Below are positions 1 through 10,000 of a DNA stretch of 64,000 bases, piece after piece. The first letter of the stretch is position 1. Every line of letters begins with the position of its first letter. Under the pieces are notes generated by a model. It worked only from the letters and a program-made list of their open reading frames with translations, did no database searches and was not told the origin of the DNA. Origin of the DNA: RGIG5579 sp045541915. Lineage in GTDB: Bacteria > Bacillota > Clostridia > Oscillospirales > SIG627. Made by a program: the position numbers and the translations under genes. The stretch spans positions 62,001 to 126,000 of the forward strand of contig JAZQJZ010000012.1 in NCBI GenBank assembly GCA_045541915.1, in the 5' to 3' direction.

Positions 1-6
1 GTCACC

Positions 7-555
7 GTGCTGAAAATAAGTAATATTTCAAAATCCTTTGACACTCCGGTTTTGACCGACATTACCCTATCCTTCCCTGAAACAGGACTGTTTTTGATCC
101 GTGGAAAATCCGGCATTGGAAAAACCACTCTGTTGCGATTGATTTTGGGGCTGGAAAAACCGGATTCCGGCGAAATCGAAGTAAACGGTATCACCTCCCC
201 TGTATTTCAAGAAGCGCGTCTGGCACCGTTTCTCACGTTGAAAGAGAACCTTTTTCTTGTAAAGCAGGATCGGGATGAGAAAAAAGCCAATGCATTGCTT
301 ACCCGTTTCGGACTGCTGGAAAGCGCGGATAAATACCCGGACGAGCTTTCCGGCGGACAGAAGCAGCGCGGTGCCATCGCCCGTTCCCTTTACTACGGCG
401 GTGATATTTTTCTTTGGGACGAGCCCACAAAGGAATTAGACCCGGAAAATCGAAGCCTGGTCATCAAAGCCATTCATGATCTTTCCCAAAAGGCACTTGT
501 GATCGTGGTGACCCACGATCCGGAATTGGATGGCGGAGAAGAGATCGTGCTATAA
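7..555 (+). CDS. ABC transporter ATP-binding protein
   Basis: This is the cytoplasmic ATPase of an ABC transporter. The 182 residues carry Walker A GKSGIGKTT (33-41), a Q-loop Gln near 68, signature LSGGQKQR (114-121), Walker B IFLWDEP (134-140) and H-loop His170, so the nucleotide site is complete. It is shorter than the usual 220-250 residues, mainly through a short helical region and C-terminus. The GTG at 7 is followed by MLKISNISKSF, a typical start for the family, but the frame is open to the window edge and no ribosome binding site is visible, so the start could lie further upstream. The partner permease is presumably off the left edge. The substrate cannot be told. Confidence 0.85.
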   Translation: MLKISNISKSFDTPVLTDITLSFPETGLFLIRGKSGIGKTTLLRLILGLEKPDSGEIEVNGITSPVFQEARLAPFLTLKENLFLVKQDRDEKKANALLTRFGLLESADKYPDELSGGQKQRGAIARSLYYGGDIFLWDEPTKELDPENRSLVIKAIHDLSQKALVIVVTHDPELDGGEEIVL

Positions 556-560
556 AAAAA

Positions 561-589
561 GACACTCACTTTCGTGAGTGTCCTTTTTT
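561..589 (+). terminator. Bidirectional intrinsic terminator
   Basis: A hairpin with a 9-bp stem (gacactcac / gtgagtgtc) is followed by T6 on the plus strand and by a T-run on the minus strand. It separates the convergent ABC ATPase and DapA-like genes. Confidence 0.85.
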
Positions 590-597
590 GTTTTGAT

Positions 598-1476
598 TTA
601 GATCTCACCGATCTTTTTCATGGTTTCTTCCATAACCTTTTTGGCCTCATCGGTAATGGGAGTGCAGTAATCCTGGTGGTAATTACCCGGGCAGCCCAAC
701 AGACCCATACAATAGGAGAAACAATACATCAAGCCATGAGCCAGCATGGTATCACGCATAAGCAGGATATTATCAAGATACTTGCGAGCGCCTACCAAAT
801 CGCCGGCGGCTACACATTCATACATTTTCTTTCCGTTGGCGGGAGTGCAACTGAACATACCGTCCAGATTCTTTGTGATTCCCATCATATTGGCATAATC
901 AAAGGTGTCAAGTCCACTGTAAAGACACTGGAAGTTTGCTTCGGGGAACGCTCTTCCAATGGCGTGGATCAACTGCCAGTCAGCGGTTTTAATTCCCTTA
1001 ATATTGGGATGAGAGATGATTTTCTGAACGATCGGAAGGGTGATCTTGGCTTTTGTAACAGTGGGAAGATCGTAAAGATAAATGGGATATTTGGAACGGT
1101 CTGCGATTCCGGTATAGAAGTTTACAATCTGCTCATCATTCACTCCGCTATAGAAGGGGGTGGTAAGCACAACGCCTTCTATTTCAACATCGCCGATCAG
1201 ATCGATCTTTTCCATTACCTTTGCAATGGAGGTATCCATTGCGCCGACAAAAAGTGGCAATCTGCCTCGGTTTGCAGCAACTGCAACCTTCACAATTTCT
1301 TTGTAGGCAGCATTGGTAACAAATGCTTCAATGCCCATGCTTCCCATCAAAAGAAGACCGGATGCGCCAGCCTGGATCTGCTGTTCAATATGTTTTTCCA
1401 GGGAAGACGGGATCAGATTTCCCTTTTCATCCAAGGGGGTTCCAAGTGCAGTGTAAAAGCCTTTTTTCAGTTCCAT
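598..1476 (-). CDS. DapA/NanA-family lyase (dihydrodipicolinate synthase-like)
   Basis: This 292-residue protein belongs to the class I aldolase family of DapA, N-acetylneuraminate lyase and KDG aldolase, (beta/alpha)8 barrels that bind a 2-keto acid through a Schiff-base lysine. The catalytic Tyr (Tyr135 in YLYDLP) and Lys (Lys163 in GIKTAD) are in place. The substrate loop reads GSMGIE instead of GTTGE/GSTGE, and the Tyr motif is YDLP rather than YNxP, so it is unlikely to be the lysine-pathway DapA. The aldol substrate is unknown. A good ribosome binding site (ggagaaaag) precedes the ATG. It is the last gene of a three-gene minus-strand operon and ends at a terminator. A second, divergent member of the family lies at 37814-38737. 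Confidence 0.85.
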   Translation of the reverse strand: MELKKGFYTALGTPLDEKGNLIPSSLEKHIEQQIQAGASGLLLMGSMGIEAFVTNAAYKEIVKVAVAANRGRLPLFVGAMDTSIAKVMEKIDLIGDVEIEGVVLTTPFYSGVNDEQIVNFYTGIADRSKYPIYLYDLPTVTKAKITLPIVQKIISHPNIKGIKTADWQLIHAIGRAFPEANFQCLYSGLDTFDYANMMGITKNLDGMFSCTPANGKKMYECVAAGDLVGARKYLDNILLMRDTMLAHGLMYCFSYCMGLLGCPGNYHQDYCTPITDEAKKVMEETMKKIGEI

Positions 1477-1515
1477 TTTTACTTTTCTCCAATTCTATTA
1501 ATACTTCAAATTTTC

Positions 1516-2859
1516 TTATTTCATTTGGGAAAGCAGATCCTGTCCTTCGCGGATGATCAGTTCTGCTACACCTGCCTTAAAATTCGAGCTTCCGGCTTCA
1601 TAGCCGCCTTCGTCGTATGCCTCCTGCATGGGGAAATATCCCTCGTAGCCGTTGGTGCAGCAAGTGGGAAGCACCAATTCATAGCCTTTTGTTTCCTTCA
1701 AGGCTCTACCGATACCGTTAAAAGGTTCGCCGGGGATGCCGATCAGCGCCACAGGGCCGATCCGGACACCGGAAAGGGTCATTTCAAAATATTCCGGTCC
1801 GTGCTCCAGCCGTACCATACGGGCGGCTCTTGCCACCACAGTGGTCAGCATCATTCCCTGATAGCCCAATTCGTCATCACGGCCATCCAGGTGCATCTGA
1901 TGGATGCGCTTTGCTTCCGGAAGATCCTCCTTCTCCGGTTGGTTGGAAGGAACGCGGATCAGCTTCTGCGCAGAAAAAAGATGATCCACGGGGGTATATT
2001 TTACTTTGTTATAAACCTGAAGCACTGCGCCGGTAACAACATTGGCAATGTGCTGAGAATGGGAATAACCGCGGGAAACATCATCAAAATCCACGAACAT
2101 TCCGTTGAAATCCCCTTCCTTGGGATGGATATTCACATGGTTGATATCGCCCTGAGCTCCGTTGAAAAAGATGCATTTGGTATCCACAATGCTCCGTTCC
2201 ACCGTTCTGCGGAGAAGGCCGGGCCAATCGGCAGAGATCTTACATCCACCTACCACATCGGGGTGGTTTCCAAAGTTCACCAAAACCAGAGATTCGGCTC
2301 CCTCCCGATCAAAGCGGAGAACGTTGACTCTTTCATCCACATCGCCAATGGGTGCCAGAATATCGGGATTGTTCACACCTGGATTGGTACGAATGCTTCC
2401 ATCTTTCATACGGAAGCGACGGACAAAAGCCACATTGGGAGCAGTTCCAATTCCAAATCCCATTTTGGCTTTTTTCAAGTCATCCAAAGCAAATTTTGCA
2501 GCGTCAGAGGCGCGGTGAGCCAGGAAGGAAAAATACTCACGCTCCAACTTGTCCTCTTCTGCGATGCTGATCACAGGGCCTGTATGAGTATGGGTTGCAG
2601 CAACATAGATCTCCTCCTTGGAAAGGCCGGTTTGATCCATCACGTGTTGCACAATGATTTTTAATTGATTCTGCTTTACTCCGGCAAGATCCAAGGAGAT
2701 GAAAACAACTCTTTTTTCTCCAAGGGCCAGAGCCAGTGCACTGGCTTCCAATTCATCCAATACACCAACGGAAATTCTCTCTTTATAGTAGCCGGAAATT
2801 TTGATTCCCATCATTGGGGTGATGTTGGTACGACCAAAGCCTGCATAAAGCTGATCCAT
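1516..2859 (-). CDS. Neutral/alkaline ceramidase N-terminal domain-like protein
   Basis: The 447 residues resemble the N-terminal domain of neutral/alkaline ceramidases (PF04734): an N-terminal AGFGRTNITP, the metal-ligand-type motif AATHTHTGP (His90, His92) and a later NFGNHPDVVGG segment. Only this catalytic-type domain is present; the C-terminal Ig-like domain of true ceramidases is missing, and there is no signal peptide, so it should be cytoplasmic. Ceramide hydrolysis is therefore doubtful; a metal-dependent hydrolase for a small amide or ester fits better, but that is inference. The start has a clear AAAGGAGA site 16 bases after the upstream gene's stop, and the DapA-like gene follows 39 bases after its stop, so the three are probably co-transcribed. 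Confidence 0.7.
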   Translation of the reverse strand: MDQLYAGFGRTNITPMMGIKISGYYKERISVGVLDELEASALALALGEKRVVFISLDLAGVKQNQLKIIVQHVMDQTGLSKEEIYVAATHTHTGPVISIAEEDKLEREYFSFLAHRASDAAKFALDDLKKAKMGFGIGTAPNVAFVRRFRMKDGSIRTNPGVNNPDILAPIGDVDERVNVLRFDREGAESLVLVNFGNHPDVVGGCKISADWPGLLRRTVERSIVDTKCIFFNGAQGDINHVNIHPKEGDFNGMFVDFDDVSRGYSHSQHIANVVTGAVLQVYNKVKYTPVDHLFSAQKLIRVPSNQPEKEDLPEAKRIHQMHLDGRDDELGYQGMMLTTVVARAARMVRLEHGPEYFEMTLSGVRIGPVALIGIPGEPFNGIGRALKETKGYELVLPTCCTNGYEGYFPMQEAYDEGGYEAGSSNFKAGVAELIIREGQDLLSQMK

Positions 2860-2875
2860 CTGATATTCTCCTTTG

Positions 2876-3814
2876 TTATTTGATCAAGCGATAAGATGCG
2901 GCGCCTGTTTCATCATCGTAGGAATCCATCGAGAAGGAAAGGCCTGCCATTTCTGATAGTGCTTCCATCACATATTCCGTGGAATAGCGGAAGGACGGGT
3001 GCACTTCCAAGCCCTTATCCCTCAAGTACTTGACAGCCGGGCAAAAGGAAACACGGACAGAAAGAACCTTACCGTCATTCTCAAGAGAAAGCACATCCAG
3101 AGCTTTTTCCGATTCATAAGTAGAACGAATCTTTCTTTCAATGGCGCCCAGAGGGTCCTGCTTCATTTCTTCCAGAACGGGCCAATACACATTTTTCACG
3201 AAGCGATGAAAATACGCCTTCAAAGCATTCTTTCCATAGTGATCCAGAATATAGAACAGACCGCGGTCCATGCTACTGTGAAAACCGGGGTGAAAATACT
3301 CATGATCCTTTGAGCGAATCTCCAACTTCACGACGTTTTCATCCATTACCATCACACCCTTGAATATCTTCGGGTCATAAATCACACTGCGGCAGCTGGC
3401 CTGATCAACATCGATGTGATTCCGAATCCAGGTGAGACCCACCTCCTCCAGTGAGGCACGGTAATAATCACAGTGTCCGCAATAGTCATAATAAGGCTTT
3501 AGGCCAATGGTTTTTTCATACTCCAAAAGGCGGCCTTTCGAGGGGCAATGATGGCAATGGCTGTGAATCCAGCCGGCCTTTTCATTCATATACCTAGTGA
3601 CATCTGCCGCTTCCTCTGTGAGGGTTTCTTTCCAATATTTCCAGCAGCCGACCAGGCCTTCCTTTTTGGCATAATTGATCAGGGGGATCCCTTTTCCATC
3701 TGGCTTAAAAAGATATTCCCAAAAGCGCTCAACTTCCTTGTGACCCCCATAGTTTTCATCCAAAAACCAAAAAAGTTCACTGTAGGCCGGAATAAATTCA
3801 GTACAGGAAATCAC
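2876..3814 (-). CDS. Cys/His-rich protein of unknown function
   Basis: I do not firmly recognise this 312-residue protein. Its first half has a Cys/His cluster (HSHCHHCPSKGR, then YYDYCGHCDYYR about 35 residues later) that could hold a metal. The C-terminal part (VSFCPAVKYLRDKG, then FRYSTEYVMEALSEMAGL) faintly recalls the L-2-amino-thiazoline-4-carboxylate hydrolase family (PF14196), where a similar Cys-Pro-Ala motif occurs; I treat that as a weak lead. It starts at GTG, chosen because an AAGGGGGAA ribosome binding site lies just upstream and no ATG is suitably placed. It is the first gene of the operon with the ceramidase-like and DapA-like proteins and has no signal peptide or membrane segment. 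Confidence 0.6.
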   Translation of the reverse strand: MISCTEFIPAYSELFWFLDENYGGHKEVERFWEYLFKPDGKGIPLINYAKKEGLVGCWKYWKETLTEEAADVTRYMNEKAGWIHSHCHHCPSKGRLLEYEKTIGLKPYYDYCGHCDYYRASLEEVGLTWIRNHIDVDQASCRSVIYDPKIFKGVMVMDENVVKLEIRSKDHEYFHPGFHSSMDRGLFYILDHYGKNALKAYFHRFVKNVYWPVLEEMKQDPLGAIERKIRSTYESEKALDVLSLENDGKVLSVRVSFCPAVKYLRDKGLEVHPSFRYSTEYVMEALSEMAGLSFSMDSYDDETGAASYRLIK

Positions 3815-3842
3815 AAAAATTCCCCCTTTCTCTTCATATTTG

Positions 3843-3870
3843 ATTGTAATCTTTTCTCCCTGTTTGTCAA
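3843..3870 (-). promoter_or_regulatory. Sigma-A-type promoter of the three-gene operon
   Basis: On the minus strand TTGACA (3865-3870), a 16-base spacer and TACAAT (3843-3848) lie about 30 bases upstream of the GTG at 3814. The AT-rich stretch from 3871 to 4003 shows no gene. Confidence 0.65.
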
Positions 3871-4003
3871 TGGATTTTTTTATGCATTTTCTTACATTTT
3901 TTGAGGAAAAAAATGAAGTTAAATCATTGTTTTTTTAGGATTTATTTTCTAAAATATACAATAATTTGCATCGGATCGGGAAAGACAGAATAATCAGAAT
4001 TTT

Positions 4004-4043
4004 ACAAAAAAACTCCTATGGCAGTTTGACTGCCATAGGAGTT
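4004..4043 (-). terminator. Terminator of the giant surface protein gene
   Basis: A long inverted repeat (aactcctatggcagt with its complement, 3-base loop) followed on the minus strand by T7 lies 27 bases after the stop of the 2,173-residue protein. Confidence 0.9.
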
Positions 4044-4069
4044 TTCAATTGTTTCAAGAAACACTCAAA

Positions 4070-7000
4070 TTAGAATTTATAGTCCTTGATCGTCTGGATG
4101 TAAACCAGAAGAGCAACAGCCTTTTCGTTTGCGGGATCGCTCTTCACGATTTCAGCCACAACGCGTTCCACGCTGGTGGTAATGGTAATGGCCTCGCCGC
4201 CGTCCGCCGTAACGGTAAACGCATAATCAGTGCTCATATAGTCGGCACCAAAGAAGATCTCAATGGTAACCTTTCCTCCGGCAAGGGAAACAGTATAATC
4301 TCTTCCCTGCTTCAAAGTCTTGCCGTCCTGCTTGAGCGCAATCTGGCTGACAGAGTTCACTCCGTTTGCATTGGCGGTCAAACGCAGCCCCACAGCATCG
4401 CCCATGAGAGCGTCGATACGGAATGCGCTGAGCTTCTGCTGGGAACCGAGAGCAACTTCGGGAGAGGCAACGCCATCGGTGGTATAGCCGATCAAGTGGT
4501 CATACTTGAGGGGCAGATCGGAAGCAGCTGCACCGTAGTCATACACTGCCTGGAAGACAGCTTCGGCATCGGTACCGGCATAGTCCTGAGCACCTGCCTG
4601 TGCCATATCCAGAATGGAACTTACAAAATCAAATCCAGATCCGGTAAAGTGAATATTGCTTGCAAAGTTGCCTGCTCCAATACCGGAGAGAGAAACAACG
4701 TAGTACTCGTGGATGATGCCATCAATGATATGAGTTGCATCTGCGTTGCTGGTCTTGGAAATGGTACCCTGACCGATGACAACGGGAGTTCCGTTGTTAT
4801 CCAAGGTCACCTTGTATTCATAGAAACCGCCGAATACATTGATGAAGGAATCCACCGTCTGCTTAGGCAGCCAGAGGTTGATGGAAATGCGCTCATCCAA
4901 GCTCAAGGAAGCCAGGATCTTTTCGCTTTCGGTTCTAAAGCCGATCACTTTCACGGTTTCTCCGTCAGAGGTATCAATGATTGCAAAGCCCTCTACATAG
5001 GAATCAGAGTTGGTGCCCTTCACTTCGTCCTTGAACGCAATGGGAGCAGTCAACTGTACCACACCGGTGGACCAGCTCACGGTCTGAGCAAGGTCAACAT
5101 CATCCAAGTGATCTGCAACAATGTTGGTTTCAGAACCAATGTAAATTTTGCCGGTGAGAGACAGTTTCTTTTCGCCGGTGACAGTGGCAAATTCAGAAGC
5201 ATTCCTTGCAGTTCCGAAAATACCGGATTCATTCAATACTTCAGTCACAGCGGAAGCATCGGTTCCCATGGCAGAAGATCCACAGAACTCGCCAACACTG
5301 GCGCCATCGATGGTATTGATAATGGCTGCACCGGTGCCAACTGTCTTACCGCCGCCATAGAAGAAATCAACCTGAGCGTAATTAGAAAGATTGTTGACAA
5401 CAGAATCCTGAACAGTAGCGTCTGCACCGTAGTAATTACCGATGATATAGGAGCCGGAAATGTTATTGGTAACAGATCCTTCCACAGTGCCGAATGCGCC
5501 GACATATTCTCCATGAAGGACGGAATACTCAATGTTGTTTACAACGTCACCCTTCGCAACACCGGCAAAGGCTTTGAAATCAAATCCGGTGGTGCTGTTT
5601 CTAAAGTCGGTGGTAGCGGTACCGGCAACACTCTTAATCTGACCGATATACCAAACGGTTTCATTCACGCCTTCAAGAAGCACATTCAGATCGCCGCCGA
5701 CCGTTGCGGTTGCAGTACCAAGATACAGGTGAGCTTCGTTTGCGTCAGTGGTTTTCTCATTGTCTTTGAGCGTTAATCCGTAGATCTCAATGTCCAGATC
5801 ACCGGAAACCAGGTTTCCGCAAAGGAAGGTATCTGCTTTGATGATGCTACCACCAATTCTGATATTGGCATTGCCGCCAACGGTATCGTTCTTATCGGAA
5901 TCGGCATAACCAGAAACAACGCGGAAGTTGGATTCAATGTAAGAGTTTTGCATATCAACATTGACATCGCCACCAACGGAGCCCTGGATCACTCTGGACA
6001 TACCGCCGGCATTGTAGTTCATAAGGAATACATCAACATTGCCGCCTACATCGCCGTAAATGGCATGGAGCTGGTGGGTGCGCAGGTAGCAAGGATTGCC
6101 TTCATCGTCAGAACCAAGGCCGATCATTCTCACAGAAGCGTTGGCCGTGACAGTACCATGCGTTGCATAGAAGTGGGAATTGTTAAAATAGGGTGCACCG
6201 TCAACGTATGCAGTGGTAGTACGGGAAGATTCGATCACTTCCACTCTGACAGAGTGAACAGAAGCATTGGTTCCATAGAAAGCAGTGCCACGGGTGGAGC
6301 TATCGCCTTCGTAGTTGAAGGAGCCACCATAGACAAAGAGGCGCACTGCAAAGTAACCGTCTTCATTCAAACGATTGGGATCGCCTGTTACTTTACCCAA
6401 ACCGGTGCCGCGGAAGGTCTTGAAGGTACCTCCGTGGATCATGGTTTCGATTTCGCCATCTGCTTTCTTTGCATCGCAGCTTCCGGCATGGAAAATATTA
6501 AAGTCGCCGCCGGTAATATAGTTATAAACCGACTTTGCACCGGTAGAACCGAAGAATTCGGTACGGAAGGTACCACCTTCAATATGGTTTTGAACCTCCA
6601 TATTAGGACAGTTGGTTCTGGCACCGTAGAATGCAGTATCAAAAATACCGCCATAAACTCTGTTGATGGTAAGAGTAGCGGGGTTCTGGTTTTCACCCCA
6701 AACCGTGGAGTTACGTGCAAAATAGCCGCCCTGGATCACGTTTTCAATGACACCGTTGACCGCACCGTGGTTCATAGAAACACGTCCGCAGTCAAACAAG
6801 GGGGTATAGCCGTCTTCTTCAAGAATATTGTTATAGAGCTGAGCTTTTACGGTTGAACCGGTACCACGGAACTGACCGTCGTGGTTGGACAAGGTGCAGA
6901 AACGGGTTGCACCGCTGAAGGTATTGGTCAAGCTACCGTTTACAGTAGCGCTATTGCCGTAGAAGCTGGCGGTGATGATACAATTCTTAAAGTAGGTTTC

Positions 7001-10000
7001 AACATCGCCGTTTACTGTGCAGTATGCACCGTAGGAAATATCATTTCTGGTAGTGGAGGCAGGGGTAATGTGAACACCGGTCAGACCGTTGTAAACATTG
7101 CCGGAGATGGTGGCGCCGGAGCCAGTACCATAGAATTTACCGCCAACGGTAAAGTTGGTAGATACCGCCGTGGGCCAACCTTCTGCTTCGCCAATGATAG
7201 CAATACCGCTCAAGTAGTTATAAACTGCCGTGGGATTGGTTTGAGTGGCAACATTAAAGTTGCCGGAACCGAAGAAGTTTCCTTTGAGATTAAAGGAAGC
7301 ATCGGCAGATTCCACCAGAATCTGGTTCTGAACGCTATCCGTCACAGCACCGCCGGTACCGTAATAAGCCCCGCCAACGGTAACTGCAGAATTGCCGCGA
7401 ACCTCAAAATAGTTGTCTACTCGACTTGCCGTGCCGGAGGTTCCCAATACATTACCGCTGATGGTCACATTCTTATTTTCAGCAATGAAAATGGTGGAAA
7501 CATCGCCAGTGCAAGCTGCACCGGAGCCGCTGAGGCATCCGAGGATATCGGTGTTGTGGAAAGTGGTGGAAATATGGCCATCGGGAGAATCTGCATCGCC
7601 ATTGCCACCAAAGAAGCAAATATAGCTGCCACCCAGATCATTGAAGAGGTCGGAAGAGCCGATCTGGCAATTGTTGATAGAGTTGTGAACCGAAGTAGCA
7701 CCGGCAGAGCCATAGTAATAGGTTCCGATCTGGCAATTGTCAAGAATATTGCTGACCGTTCCGTCTACTACGTTGGTACCACCGTAGAATGCTTCGTTGA
7801 TGGTAACACCGGAAAGAAGGTTGGTAACATTGCCCTGGTAAACAAAACCGGATTTACCGCCGGTGTGAACACCGACAAAGTCCTTCATAAAGGTGCCGCC
7901 GGAAATATTATTCAAAACTTCAATCGTTGCGGTATAGTTGCTTGAGTTGGTATTCGCACCGTAGAATGTTTTCTTAAAGGTACCGCCGGAAACGTTATTG
8001 ACAACGATTGCGCCGGGCGCACTATAGGCGGTTCTGATGCTATGGAATTCACCTTCAAAAGTACCGCCGGTGATATTGTTGGTGACGCAATCAGCTTGTG
8101 TAAGTACCTGATTATTATAGTTCATTCCCTGGTAGGCCACAAAATAACCGGCATAAATATTGGTGGTGATATTTCCGTCTACCGGGCCGTTAAAGGTGGT
8201 ACCGCTGGAAGAAGAATTGATGTAAGGCGCCAGTCCAGGATCGCTTTCATGGGCGCGGAAGGTGACGGTATGGTCACCGCTGATCAAGGAGGTGGAACCG
8301 GTTCCATAGAAACGGTCTCCAATGTATGTGCATCCCACAAGGTCGATGGTGGAATTTCCGCCAACGGCGCCGCCGTTGTTATAAAGTCGGCCATTTACTC
8401 TGGTGTTGATCAGGGTGGAAGTTAGATCTCCACCAACTGCTTTGGTGGTGAAATACGCCGGATTGCTGCTACCGGTGGAGTTTTTCAGATGGGCGCCGGT
8501 GATGGTATTGGTCAAATTGCCGCCAACGGTTCCGTTTGCACCCAGGAATCTGCCATCCACAAGGATGCTACAGGAGGAGTCATTGATCACCTTAACACCC
8601 TTTGCCTGGTCCAAAGCACCGGCAGAGGCAGTGCCCTCGAAGGTGTTGGTAAGGTTACCGGAAATATTGGCTTGGCTACCGTAGTAAAAACCTTTGATGG
8701 TAACTTTACCGGTACCGATGGTTTTGATGGTATTGGAAACATTGTCTGCGCTGCCGGATTTCAGACCACTGAAAGCACCGTTGATGGTAATTTCCTTGTT
8801 ATCGGCCTCAATATAAGTAGTCATATCGCCGGTGACAGTGGCGGAGCCGCTGGCATCGTAAGCGCCGGGCAAGCTACAGTAAATATTATTGGTAAGATCG
8901 CCTACTTCCACTTCGCCGATGAAGGTGAGAGTGCCGGAGGGAACAGCATAAATATGATTGACAACGGAAGCGGCATTTTTCGCAGAGCCGCAGAAGTTGC
9001 CGGTAAGGCCGTAGACTGTATTTTCAATGGAAAGATCAGGTGCATCAGAAGAGGAGCCGCTGGTGAAGTTGGTAATGGCAACAGCCTCGCCACCCGGGGT
9101 ACCGATCACGTTGTGAACAGTATGGGTGCTTGCACCCTGAATACCGTAAAAGTCCGTAATAGTTGCACCTGCGCCAATATAGTTGTAAACAGGACCATTG
9201 GGGGGATTCTTAGAGCCGAAGAAGGGCACATTGTTGCTGGAGGAAGATGCCTTGTGAGTCAGATCGGCTCCTGCAGCAATGTAGTTATAGTTAGCAACCA
9301 CACTGGCGCCATGTCCGCAAATACCGCGGTTACCAAGGGTGCCGGAGTTGTTACCCATTGTGGGACATACAGCATTGCCGTCCACCTCAGCCAGAATTTT
9401 CGCAGTGGCAACACCGGAAATTTTGCAGTATGTAGAGGCGTCAGGGCGAACGTTACCGGCAGCCTGGAAGTATCCACCCAACTCGGTGGTAACTCTTCCG
9501 TCAATGTTGGTATACTGAGCACCAATGTAAATGTTGGCAATATAGCCGCCATGCAATTTTGCTACATAATCAAACGGAGCACGATATTCATCCTTATGGG
9601 GATTATATGCAGAGCTGTTTTTATACTCTGTAATACCCACATTTCTTGCGCCAATGATAGCTGTGCCGCCTTTCAAAGTATAGATCACTTCAGAAACGGG
9701 AGTGTTGGCAAAATAAGGACGAACAACAAGCCCGGTCACCTTCAAAGGTGCAGAGGAAGTTTTGTCATCGCCTTCGCCATCCAGAGTCAAGCTGACGCTG
9801 GTGTTGACAGCGGTAACCAGATCGCTTCCCGTTGCGCCGACCCAAGCAGAATCGGTCCAGCCGGCAGCGGAAACCAAGCCCTTCTTTGCAGCCATAAAGT
9901 AGTCGTTTTCACTCGTTCCACGGTCAAAGCCATATGCCATAGTACCGGAAAGCTTGATGCCGGTGGAAATCAGTTTTGCTTCGGTGCCGGTTTCGTCGTG

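Noticed and set aside
574..2664. 696-codon open frame on the plus strand
   Set aside because: It lies antisense to two well-supported genes, has no ribosome binding site or recognisable domain, and arises from codon bias of the real genes.
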